This document shows, piece by piece, positions 1 through 6,958 of a stretch of 13,118 nucleotides of DNA; position 1 is the first letter of the stretch, and each line of letters opens with the position of its first letter. Below the pieces are notes generated by a model. That model did not search any database and was not told the DNA's origin. It saw only the letters and a program-made list of their open reading frames with translations. Source of the stretch: an uncultured Eisenbergiella sp. (lineage in GTDB: Bacteria; Bacillota; Clostridia; Lachnospirales; Lachnospiraceae); NCBI GenBank assembly GCA_948960675.1, contig CARDPF010000063.1, forward strand, positions 1 to 13,118, given 5' to 3'. The position numbers and the translations under genes were made by a program.

Positions 1-43
1 GCTGTTTGGACTGGAACTGCATTTTGGTGAAATTCCCCGTTTT

Positions 44-57
44 GCATGTATACATGC
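44..57. repeat. Perfect 14-base palindrome
   Basis: The sequence GCATGTATACATGC is a perfect palindrome. It sits upstream of the DNA-repair promoter, in the otherwise featureless first 180 bases. It could be a binding site for a dimeric regulator of whatever lies to the left, but no partner gene is visible. The first 120 bases hold only short open frames, two running in from the left edge on + and one open to the left edge on -. None is recognisable. Confidence 0.4.
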
Positions 58-188
58 GTAAGAACTGCCGCACCGTAAGGGGGCTGTCCTGCCGCTGCCG
101 CGCCTGCCGACGTATGGCCTGAGCCCATGGCTAAATGAAATGACATTGATTCACGGCCGGGGGCCGCTCAAAAAAGTAGAAATAGGGC

Positions 189-217
189 TTGCTTTTTCCG
201 AACGTGTGTACTATACT
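189..217 (+). promoter_or_regulatory. Sigma-A-type promoter of the DNA-repair unit
   Basis: A -35 hexamer TTGCTT (189-194) and a -10 hexamer TATACT (212-217) are separated by exactly 17 bases, so transcription should start near 224. This makes the upstream in-frame ATG at 224 nearly leaderless and supports translation starting at 254. A LexA-like box fills the second half of the spacer. Confidence 0.65.
199..212. promoter_or_regulatory. LexA/DinR-like operator 1
   Basis: CGAACGTGTGTACT fits the Bacillus/Clostridia LexA (DinR) consensus CGAAC-RNRY-GTTCG at 12 of 14 positions. The left half-site is perfect and the right half has A for T and T for G. It lies between the -35 and -10 elements, so bound LexA would block RNA polymerase. 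Confidence rises because a second box follows 29 bases downstream and the gene is a predicted DNA-repair gene. Confidence 0.55.
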
Positions 218-227
218 GGTTGTATGG

Positions 228-241
228 AGAACGAACGTTTG
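228..241. promoter_or_regulatory. LexA/DinR-like operator 2
   Basis: AGAACGAACGTTTG carries GAAC-N4-GTTT with the RNRY spacer rule satisfied (GAAC), matching 12 of 14 consensus positions. It lies just downstream of the predicted transcription start and overlaps the Shine-Dalgarno region of the radical SAM gene by one base. Together with operator 1 it forms a tandem pair spaced 29 bases apart. Confidence 0.55.
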
Positions 242-253
242 GGAGATGGGAAA

Positions 254-1591
254 ATGGAACTGCGTGTCACGACGGGTAAGACCCTTTTGGAAAAGCTGGA
301 GATTTTGAGCGATGCCGCCAAATATGACGTAGCCTGTACCAGCAGCGGCGTGGACCGCAAAGGGGACGGCAAGGGGATTGGGAATACGATTGCCGCCGGG
401 ATTTGCCATAGCTTTGCCGGGGACGGCAGATGCATCAGTCTGTTGAAGATTTTGCTGACCAACGAATGCGTATATGACTGCAAGTATTGCATGAACCGCT
501 GTTCCAATGATGTGCCGAGGGCGTCCTTTACGCCGGAGGAGGTCTGCAGGCTGACCATTGAATTTTACCGGCGTAATTATATAGAGGGACTTTTTCTGAG
601 TTCCGGTATTTTGGAAAATCCTACCTATACGATGGGATTAATTTATCAGGTGGTCTATAAGCTGCGGCATGAATACCACTTTCAGGGATATATTCATATC
701 AAGGCCATTCCGGGGGCGGATCCGGAGGTGATCCGTCTGGCGGGGTTTGAGGCGGATAGGATGAGTGTGAATCTGGAACTGCCCACGGCACAAGGGCTTG
801 CGAACCTTGCGCCGAATAAGCATCGCAAGACGATTTTGGCGCCTATGCGCCAGATTCAGAACGGAATCGGGAATAACCGCAATGAAGTGGCCCTATACCG
901 CAATGCTCCCCGGTTTGTGCCTGCGGGACAGTCCACCCAGATGATCATCGGGGCGACGCCGGAGAACGATTACCAGATCCTAAACGTGGCCGAGAGCCTG
1001 TACCAGAAGTTTGCGTTAAAGCGGGTGTTTTATTCCGCCTTTGTCCGGGTAAATGAGGATAAGGCGCTTCCTGCCCTGCCGGGTGGGCCTCCGCTTCTGC
1101 GGGAGCACAGGCTGTATCAGGCGGACTGGCTGCTCCGGTTTTACGGGTTTGCGGCGCGGGAACTTTTGTCCGAGGACAGGCCGGACTTTAACATTTTGCT
1201 GGACCCGAAGGCGGATTGGGCGCTGCGGCATTTGGAGGAGTTTCCGGTGGAGGTTAACCGGGCCTCTTACGGGCAGCTTTTGCGGGTACCGGGAATCGGG
1301 GTGAAAAGCGCCCAGAGGATCGTGCAGGCCAGAAGAAGCAGCAGGCTGGATTTTCCCCATCTCAAAAAGATCGGGGTGGTATTAAAGCGCGCCTTGTATT
1401 TTATTACCTGCAATGGCAGGCAGATGTATCCGGTGCGTTTGGAGGAGGACTATATCACGCGGCAGCTTTTGGGGGTGAAGGAGAAGCTTCCGTTTTTGAC
1501 CGATCAGGTCACTTACCGGCAGCTGTCCCTGTTTGATGACCGGCGGTTTGCCCTCGGGGGCAGGGAAGGGGTGCAGCAGATTGTTTCCTGA
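254..1591 (+). CDS. Putative DNA modification/repair radical SAM protein with helix-hairpin-helix
   Basis: A 445-residue radical SAM protein of the family always seen with DUF4130 proteins (TIGR03916-type, from memory). The cluster-binding motif CxxxCxxC is C72, C76 and C79, with C83 just after. It is preceded by the typical segments YDVACTSSG and GICHSFAGDGRCISLLKILLTN. A C-terminal helix-hairpin-helix (VPGIGVKSAQRI, from residue 345) suggests DNA contact. The enzyme should cleave S-adenosylmethionine through a 4Fe-4S cluster, but its substrate is unknown and a DNA lesion or modified base is only inferred. The start at 254 is preferred: GGGAG lies 8 bases upstream, and the family normally begins close to EKLEILSDAAKYD. 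In-frame ATGs at 140 and 224 lie before or on the predicted transcription start. It is the first gene of a probable operon under LexA-like control. Confidence 0.9.
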   Translation: MELRVTTGKTLLEKLEILSDAAKYDVACTSSGVDRKGDGKGIGNTIAAGICHSFAGDGRCISLLKILLTNECVYDCKYCMNRCSNDVPRASFTPEEVCRLTIEFYRRNYIEGLFLSSGILENPTYTMGLIYQVVYKLRHEYHFQGYIHIKAIPGADPEVIRLAGFEADRMSVNLELPTAQGLANLAPNKHRKTILAPMRQIQNGIGNNRNEVALYRNAPRFVPAGQSTQMIIGATPENDYQILNVAESLYQKFALKRVFYSAFVRVNEDKALPALPGGPPLLREHRLYQADWLLRFYGFAARELLSEDRPDFNILLDPKADWALRHLEEFPVEVNRASYGQLLRVPGIGVKSAQRIVQARRSSRLDFPHLKKIGVVLKRALYFITCNGRQMYPVRLEEDYITRQLLGVKEKLPFLTDQVTYRQLSLFDDRRFALGGREGVQQIVS

Positions 1592-1622
1592 AAAAACCTC
1601 CACGCGTTTTGGGTGCATCTTG

Positions 1623-1653
1623 GTAACGGTTTAGCCGGAAGCTGAACTGTTAC
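1623..1653 (+). repeat. Hairpin repeat, copy 1
   Basis: Arms GTAACGGTTTAGC and GCTGAACTGTTAC pair over 13 bases with two G-U wobbles around the loop CGGAA. The gap between the radical SAM and DUF4130 genes is only 108 bases and this hairpin fills its centre. A short T run (1661-1665) lies 7 bases further on, so it could attenuate transcription or shape mRNA processing, but it is not a classical terminator. Nearly the same hairpin recurs at 4968-5002. Confidence 0.75.
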
Positions 1654-1699
1654 GTGTTGGTTTTTATGGCAGGGTTTGCCGGCGGAGGGGGAGATGGGA

Positions 1700-2512
1700 A
1701 TGGAGGAGACAATACTGGTCTGTGAGAATTCGCTGGAGGGCATTTTGACGGCGGTATATCAGGCCTATGCATGGAAGCTTATCCCGGCACAGACACGGGT
1801 GCAGGTGGGGGAAGCCGATCTGTGCTTTTTTGCCACCTACAGGGAGGTGGGGACAGATGCCGTGCTGGCAGGGAAGGTGGTTTCCACCATACAGAGGCGT
1901 TTCGGGGCGGAAGCCTGGGAGGATATCTGTCATGCCGCCGCATCGCAGGATCCGGAAAAAGGACAGGCCATCTATCAGACGATTGCGGCAGGACTGTCCG
2001 GGCAGGTGCGGGGAAAGCTGATGGGGGCGCTGGCCAATGACCATATCCGCAAGACCTTTGAACTGAGCCGCCATGTTTACAGTGAGGCGCACCGGATGAA
2101 GATGTTTCTGCGGTTTCGCGAGGTGGAAGGGAATGTCCTGTTTGCCCGGATTGAACCGGATGCGGACGTGCTGGCTTTTGTCATGCCGCATTTTTCGGAT
2201 CGGTTTCCCCAGGAGAACTTTGTGATAGTAGATACCAGAAGGGGACTGGCCGGGGTGCATGCGGCGGGTCAGGAATGGTTTTTGGTACGGCTGGAGGAAG
2301 ATAAGAAGGAAGCTTTTTACTCTTTGGCGGGGCATTATACGGAGACGGAGCGGGAGATGGCGGAGTTGTTCCGGCATTTTTGCCACAGTCTGGGTATCAA
2401 GGAGCGGGCTAACGGCAAGCTGCAGCAGCAGTTCATGCCTTTAAAATACCGCAGCTTTATGACGGAATTTGACACGGCGGGAAAGGGAGTTCAAGGGATG
2501 CGGGGGTTATGA
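1700..2512 (+). CDS. DUF4130 (TIGR03915-type) putative DNA-repair partner protein
   Basis: A 270-residue protein matching the DUF4130 family, the obligate partner of the radical SAM protein upstream. Visible family blocks are ENSLEGILTAVYQAY near the N-terminus, EAHRMKMFLRFREVEGNVLF and a FARIEPDADVLAFVMPHF-like stretch mid-protein, and the ending NGKLQQQFMPLKYRSFMTEF. In many other bacteria this domain is fused to a uracil-DNA-glycosylase-family domain. Here the protein stops after DUF4130, so it is the stand-alone form. The start at 1700 is chosen because AGGGGGAG ends 6 bases before it. The in-frame TTG at 1676 and ATG at 1694 are badly placed relative to that site. No catalytic residues are established; a role in handling damaged or modified bases is inferred from family pairing and context. 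Confidence 0.88.
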   Translation: MEETILVCENSLEGILTAVYQAYAWKLIPAQTRVQVGEADLCFFATYREVGTDAVLAGKVVSTIQRRFGAEAWEDICHAAASQDPEKGQAIYQTIAAGLSGQVRGKLMGALANDHIRKTFELSRHVYSEAHRMKMFLRFREVEGNVLFARIEPDADVLAFVMPHFSDRFPQENFVIVDTRRGLAGVHAAGQEWFLVRLEEDKKEAFYSLAGHYTETEREMAELFRHFCHSLGIKERANGKLQQQFMPLKYRSFMTEFDTAGKGVQGMRGL

Positions 2513-2573
2513 TTTGGCCGGGAGTGGGCGCTGCGCGCCTTTGGGGGAAAGCAATGGGGAAAGGACGGGAGCC

Positions 2574-4967
2574 ATGGAAATCAAAATATCCGTGCGCAGT
2601 TTGGTGGAATTTATTCTGCGGGAGGGCGACATCGACAACCGCCATAAGGCGTCCGCAGAGGACGCCATGCAGGAGGGGAGCCGGGTGCACCGCATGATTC
2701 AGCGCCGCATGGGAGCCGGTTACCACGCGGAAGTTTCCATGCGGTATCGTTTTTCCTATGAGGAATATGACCTGACGGTGGAGGGGCGGGCGGACGGCGT
2801 CATAGACGGGGAAATAGTCACGATTGATGAAATCAAGGGAACCTACCGGGAACTGGGGAAAATGAAGGAACCGGCCCCGGTGCACGTGGCGCAGGCCAAG
2901 TGTTACGCATGGATATACGGGCAGGAGCATGGGCAGGAGAAAATGAAAGTGCAGATGACCTACTGCAACCTGGAGTCGGAGGAAATCCGGCGTTTTTTGT
3001 TTTCTTATTCCATGGAGGAATTGTCGGAATGGTTTTTGGACGTGGTGGACCGGTATAAGAAGTGGTCGGATATGGAAATAGCCTGGAAGCGGCAGCGGCA
3101 GGCTTCCATCCGGGCGGTCGGCTTTCCTTTTCCCTACCGGGAGGGGCAGCGGGAACTGGTGACCCATGTCTACCACACGATCTGCCATGGGAAAAAGTTG
3201 TTTTTGGAAGCGCCTACCGGGGTGGGGAAGACGGTTTGTACGGTTTTTCCGGCGGTCAAGGCAGTGGGGGAGGATAAGGCAGACCGGATTTTTTACCTGA
3301 CGGCCAAGACCATAACCAGAACGGTGGCGGACAATACCTTTGCGCTTTTGCGGGAGCGGGGCCTGCATTTTAAGACGGTGATACTGACCGCCAAAGAGAA
3401 AGTTTGTTTTATGGGCAAAGCCGACTGCAATCCGGTGGCCTGTCCCTATGCGAAGGGGCATTATGACCGGATTAACGGGGCGGTTTTTGACCTGCTTACG
3501 GCAAAAGAGCACTATAACAGGGAAACGGTGGAAGCATATGCCCAAAAGCACCAGGTCTGTCCCTTTGAGATGGCGTTGGATGTGAGTTTGTTTTGCGACG
3601 GGATTATTTGCGATTATAATTATGTATTTGACCCGCATGTCTATTTGAAGCGTTTTTTCGGGGAGAAAAGCCCGGGGGAACGCTATTTGCTGTTGGTGGA
3701 CGAGGCGCATAACCTGCTGGAGCGGGGAAGGGAGATGTACAGCGCCACACTATATAAGGAAGATTTTATGGCGCTTCGGCGCACGGTCAAGGCAACGGAG
3801 CCCGGCATGGAAAAGAGACTGGAGAAGTGCAACCGGGAACTGCTCCAGTTCAAGAAGCAATGTGAAAGCTGGTATATGGTGGAACACATTGATTCTTTTG
3901 TGCAGGCGTTGGAGCGGCTTTTGGGGACGATGGAAGACTATCTGGAGAATCATGACGGCGGTCCGGTCAGGGAGGAGGTTCTGGAGTTCTATTTTGCAGT
4001 TTCCCATTTTCTGCAGATTTATGAATTGGTGGATAAAAAATATGTGATGTATGTACAGTTTGATGAAGAGGGACGGTTTTTTATCCGGCTTTTTAACGTG
4101 GATCCGTCCACCAACTTGAAGGAGTGTCTGGGGAGGTGTGCGAGCAGCATTTTGTTTTCGGCCACGTTTTTGCCAATCCAATATTATAAGCGTCTTCTGG
4201 GCGGGGAGGAATCGGATTATGAGGTGTATGCGCAGTCTGCCTTTCACCCGGCGCGCAAAGCCCTATTTCTGGCGGGGGATGTGACCAGCAAATACAGCCG
4301 CAGGTCGGAACAGGAATATTTTAAAATTGCCGTATATATTCATGAAGTGGTGCGCATGCGGCATGGAAACTATATGGTATTTTTCCCCTCCCATTCTTTT
4401 TTGCATAAGGTATTGGAAATTTATGAGGAAAATTTTGCCCGGATGGATCACGCCGAGTGTCTGGTGCAGGGGGAGCGGATGGGGGAGGAGGAGAGAGAGG
4501 CTTTTCTGAAGCGTTTTGAGGGAAACTTAGACTGCAGCTTAAGCGATGTGATCCGGATGGAAATTGAGATCGAGGAGGAGACCAGCCTGATCGGCTTTTG
4601 TGTACTGGGGGGGATTTTTTCGGAAGGGATTGACTTAAAGGATGACCGCTTGATCGGTGCTTTAGTTGTGGGAACCGGATTGCCACAGGTCTGTACCGAA
4701 CGGGAGATCCTAAAAGGTTATTTTACGGAGAATGGGGAGGACGGATTTGACTTTGCCTACCGGTATCCCGGTATGAATAAGGTACTGCAGGCGGCAGGGC
4801 GGGTGATCCGTACCGCCCTGGATGTGGGGATTGTGGTGCTGCTGGACGAACGCTTTTTACTGCGTTCGTACCAGAAGCTGTTTCCACGGGAGTGGGAGTC
4901 GTTTGAAATTGTCAGCGCGGATTCGGTGGCGCGGCGGGTGGAGAGATTCTGGGACGAATGGCTGTGA
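2574..4967 (+). CDS. PD-(D/E)XK nuclease fused to an XPD/DinG-type iron-sulfur DNA helicase
   Basis: A 797-residue two-domain protein. Residues 1-115 look like a RecB/Cas4-type nuclease: H39, D74 (GRADGVI), E86-I-K88 and the Q107-x3-Y111 motif are all present. The rest is a superfamily 2 helicase: Walker A APTGVGKT (213-220, K219), DEAH box (376-379), SAT motif (529-531), a GIFSEGIDLKDD motif and QAAGRVIR (739-746). Between Walker A and the DEAH box, C278, C285, C290 and C329 match the 4Fe-4S domain of XPD and DinG. It should unwind DNA 5' to 3' and cut or trim it. The start at 2574 has AAGGA 8 bases upstream; the open frame extends back to a TTG inside the previous gene, but that extension is not protein-like. 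It lies 61 bases after DUF4130 and is probably co-transcribed. Confidence 0.92.
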   Translation: MEIKISVRSLVEFILREGDIDNRHKASAEDAMQEGSRVHRMIQRRMGAGYHAEVSMRYRFSYEEYDLTVEGRADGVIDGEIVTIDEIKGTYRELGKMKEPAPVHVAQAKCYAWIYGQEHGQEKMKVQMTYCNLESEEIRRFLFSYSMEELSEWFLDVVDRYKKWSDMEIAWKRQRQASIRAVGFPFPYREGQRELVTHVYHTICHGKKLFLEAPTGVGKTVCTVFPAVKAVGEDKADRIFYLTAKTITRTVADNTFALLRERGLHFKTVILTAKEKVCFMGKADCNPVACPYAKGHYDRINGAVFDLLTAKEHYNRETVEAYAQKHQVCPFEMALDVSLFCDGIICDYNYVFDPHVYLKRFFGEKSPGERYLLLVDEAHNLLERGREMYSATLYKEDFMALRRTVKATEPGMEKRLEKCNRELLQFKKQCESWYMVEHIDSFVQALERLLGTMEDYLENHDGGPVREEVLEFYFAVSHFLQIYELVDKKYVMYVQFDEEGRFFIRLFNVDPSTNLKECLGRCASSILFSATFLPIQYYKRLLGGEESDYEVYAQSAFHPARKALFLAGDVTSKYSRRSEQEYFKIAVYIHEVVRMRHGNYMVFFPSHSFLHKVLEIYEENFARMDHAECLVQGERMGEEEREAFLKRFEGNLDCSLSDVIRMEIEIEEETSLIGFCVLGGIFSEGIDLKDDRLIGALVVGTGLPQVCTEREILKGYFTENGEDGFDFAYRYPGMNKVLQAAGRVIRTALDVGIVVLLDERFLLRSYQKLFPREWESFEIVSADSVARRVERFWDEWL

Positions 4968-5002
4968 AGGTAACAGTTTAGACGAAGGCTGAACTGTTAC
5001 CT
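4968..5002. terminator. Hairpin between convergent genes, hairpin repeat copy 2
   Basis: Arms AGGTAACAGTTTAG and CTGAACTGTTACCT pair over 14 bases with one G-U wobble and a 7-base loop. The stem begins directly after the helicase stop codon and ends 13 bases before the stop codon of the opposing acetyltransferase gene, so it is placed to end transcription from both sides. Neither strand has a clear T run, so termination is inferred from position. The sequence is a near copy of 1623-1653. Confidence 0.6.
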
Positions 5003-5015
5003 GTGAGGGGATTTC

Positions 5016-5651
5016 CTATAGAAGTGTATTGTCGGCCAGAATTTCGGGCTTATACCGCATGCTGTCCGCTTCGGTGAGCGGTCGGATGACCTTGCAGGGA
5101 ACGCCTGCGGCAAAGCTGTTGGCCGGGATATCCCGCAATACCACGCTTCCGGCGCCTATGACACAGTTATCCCCAATGGTGACACCGGGGCAGACGGTGA
5201 CGGAGGCTCCCAGCCAGCAGTTATTGCCGATGTGGACAGGTTTGGCATAGCAGAGGGTTTTGGTTTCTCCTTTAGGTGTCCGGATTGCCTTGCGTTCCGT
5301 GGCCAGCATGGGATGGATTGGCGTTACAATGGTTACGTTGGGGCCGAAATTGCAGTCATCCCCGATGGTGACTTCCGCGTCGTCCTGTACGGTAAAATGA
5401 AAGTTCGCAAAAAAATTTTTGCCGATTTTGGTGTGTTTTCCGTAATGAAACGCGATGGGGCCCTGCAGGAAGCAGCCATCCCCTAGGCTGCCGATCATTT
5501 CGGACAGGATGGCGGCGCGTTTTTGGGATTCATCTTCATGGGTGCCGTTATAGTCCACATTCAGGTTGTGGGTTTTTTGCTTGATTGCTTTTAATTCTGG
5601 GTCGGCAGGGCAAAACAGGATGCCTGCCCGAATCTTTTCTTCTTCATGCAT
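5016..5651 (-). CDS. Maltose/galactoside O-acetyltransferase-type hexapeptide acetyltransferase
   Basis: A 211-residue left-handed beta-helix acetyltransferase of the LacA/Maa group. The N-terminal helical region (about 1-55) leads into hexapeptide repeats such as ITIGDDCNFGPNV-type and VTIGDNCVIGAGSV segments. The catalytic histidine is H113 in TPIHP, followed by ATERKAIRTP. These enzymes use acetyl-CoA to acetylate sugars or similar small hydroxyl compounds, and the substrate cannot be told from sequence. The start at 5651 is in the TGATG overlap with the nfo stop codon, so translation is probably coupled. The open frame continues upstream into nfo, but the family N-terminus (EKIRAG...) fits this start. 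The pairing with a DNA-repair gene may be only transcriptional. Confidence 0.88.
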   Translation of the reverse strand: MHEEEKIRAGILFCPADPELKAIKQKTHNLNVDYNGTHEDESQKRAAILSEMIGSLGDGCFLQGPIAFHYGKHTKIGKNFFANFHFTVQDDAEVTIGDDCNFGPNVTIVTPIHPMLATERKAIRTPKGETKTLCYAKPVHIGNNCWLGASVTVCPGVTIGDNCVIGAGSVVLRDIPANSFAAGVPCKVIRPLTEADSMRYKPEILADNTLL

Positions 5652-6574
5652 CAGGTGATTTCCTCTCTTTCCGGTTTGTCTCCTGTGCGCAGCCATGCGA
5701 TCTCCCTGCGGTAGGGGGGCAGGGTGCGCGAAGGGTTTGAGGGGTCGGGATACCAGGGCGTTTCCAAAATTTTCGGAATGGCACAAAAGTCCGGATCATG
5801 CACCAGCGCATAGAGGGGTGCAAATCCCAGATATCCTTCCCCAATGTCTGCGTGGCGGTCCTTGGCGGAGCCACGTTCATTTTTGCTGTCGTTAATGTGG
5901 AAGACAGCGATCTGGTCTTTGCCAAGCAACCTGTCAAATTGTCCCAGGACACTGCCGGGATCCTGTGCAATGTCATATCCGGCATCATGGACATGGCAGG
6001 TGTCAAAGCAGACCCGCAGGCGTTGGGAATAACGGACGCCGTCATAGATGGCGGCAAGCTGTTCAAAGCGGGCTCCGATTTCGGAACCTTTTCCGGCCAT
6101 GGTCTCCAGCGCAATACAGACGTCCCCGGGTTCGGAAAGCACTTCGTTTAGGCCGTCTATGATGCTTTTGATCCCGGCTTTTTCCCCGGCTCCTACGTGT
6201 GCGCCGGGATGGAGAATCAAAAGGCGGCTGCCCATTTTTTGGGTGCGATCCAATTCCTGTGCCAGAAAATCCACGGCAAGCTGTCTGGTCCGGGGATTTA
6301 TGGTGTTGGCCAGATTGATGATGTAGGGGGCGTGGACGACGAAGCCTTCCATGTGGTGCAGGCTCATCAGCCGCCAGGCTTGTTCGATACACAACTCATC
6401 CACCGGCTTGCGGCGGGTGTTCTGCGGCGCGCCGGTGTAAATCATGAAGGTATTGGCCCCATAGGAGAGCGCTTCCCTGACCGAGGATAACATCATTTCC
6501 TTGCCGCTCATACTGACGTGGGAGCCTATGATCAGGTTATTTGCGGTGTGTGCGTTTTCGTTCCCGTTATACAT
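5651..6574 (-). CDS. nfo: Endonuclease IV (AP endonuclease)
   Basis: A 307-residue endonuclease IV. It cleaves DNA 5' to abasic sites and removes blocked 3' ends in base excision repair, using three zinc ions. All nine expected metal ligands are visible: H81, H122, E157, D191, H194, H226, D239, H241 and E271, in the motifs [46 protein letters not shown] and ILETPWYPD. The start at 6574 has GGAG 5 bases upstream. An in-frame GTG at 6670 would add 32 residues, but these are encoded by the leader palindromes and are not protein-like. The stop codon overlaps the start of the acetyltransferase gene. The gene is divergent from the amylase gene and convergent with the repair operon. Confidence 0.95.
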   Translation of the reverse strand: MYNGNENAHTANNLIIGSHVSMSGKEMMLSSVREALSYGANTFMIYTGAPQNTRRKPVDELCIEQAWRLMSLHHMEGFVVHAPYIINLANTINPRTRQLAVDFLAQELDRTQKMGSRLLILHPGAHVGAGEKAGIKSIIDGLNEVLSEPGDVCIALETMAGKGSEIGARFEQLAAIYDGVRYSQRLRVCFDTCHVHDAGYDIAQDPGSVLGQFDRLLGKDQIAVFHINDSKNERGSAKDRHADIGEGYLGFAPLYALVHDPDFCAIPKILETPWYPDPSNPSRTLPPYRREIAWLRTGDKPEREEIT

Positions 6575-6611
6575 TTTTACTCCATTTTTCTGCGCTGCCT
6601 TGTTGCGCAAT

Positions 6612-6679
6612 GCCATACATGGCTTACGAGTTTGTGCCAAGCCATGTATGGCTTGGCAGCGTGCAGACACAAACCTCGT
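6612..6679 (-). repeat. Palindromic repeat element in the nfo leader
   Basis: Two related palindromes lie in the nfo leader: GCCAT-AC-ATGGC (6612-6623) and a perfect 10-base-arm one (6636-6657, arms GCCAAGCCAT and ATGGCTTGGC around GT). They can also pair with each other over 14 bases (6612-6625 with 6639-6652). ACGAGTTTGTG (6626-6636) can in addition pair with CACAAACCTCGT (6668-6679) with one bulge. The leader RNA could therefore adopt mutually exclusive folds. It may be a regulatory leader or a dispersed palindromic repeat. Confidence 0.65.
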
Positions 6680-6730
6680 TATCCCTCCGTTTTTTATGGG
6701 AATATAAGGTATCTACATTTTTCGGTTCCT

Positions 6731-6759
6731 ATTATACAATAAAGCAGGGAAAATGTCTT
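6731..6759 (-). promoter_or_regulatory. Probable nfo promoter
   Basis: Read on the - strand, a perfect -10 hexamer TATAAT (6731-6736) follows AAGACA (6754-6759, 4 of 6 matches to TTGACA) after 17 bases. Transcription should start near 6724. That gives a leader of about 150 bases holding the palindromic element. No LexA box was seen here. Confidence 0.6.
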
Positions 6760-6806
6760 GTCCTTTTGGTATCAGACGTGGAAATTAAGAAACGCAAGTT
6801 ACTATT

Positions 6807-6838
6807 CACGGGCAATGTCACTTAGTTAAGTCACGGGC
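6807..6838 (+). repeat. Short direct repeat around a palindrome
   Basis: CACGGGC occurs at 6807-6813 and again at 6832-6838, flanking the palindrome ACTTA-GT-TAAGT (6819-6830). It lies in the gene-free region upstream of the DnaA-box cluster. No function is assigned. Confidence 0.35.
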
Positions 6839-6958
6839 TTTGGGGGCGTGCCGACGGCCGGGATGGGTTGTTTTGCCTTCGTTAAAAAGGGACAGATATT
6901 TAGGGTGTTTACATAAATTTGGAGGGAGTAAAAGATTATGTTGCCTTGAAATTTTGAC

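Noticed and set aside
2..122. C-terminal ends of an upstream gene at the left edge
   Set aside because: Two + frames are open from the edge, ending at 61 and 122, and one - frame is open to the edge. None gives a recognisable protein sequence, so no gene is called.
154..166. Small GC hairpin CGGCC-GGG-GGCCG as a terminator
   Set aside because: Its stem of only 5 pairs is followed by an A run rather than T on the + strand. It is too weak to call.
1160..1176. GAACTTTTGTCC as a third LexA box
   Set aside because: It lies inside the radical SAM coding sequence and breaks both the spacer rule and the right half-site.
2457..3710. 417-residue open frame antisense to the helicase
   Set aside because: It is a shadow of a strongly supported coding frame. 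Its composition is rich in H, P, R and Q with no domain.
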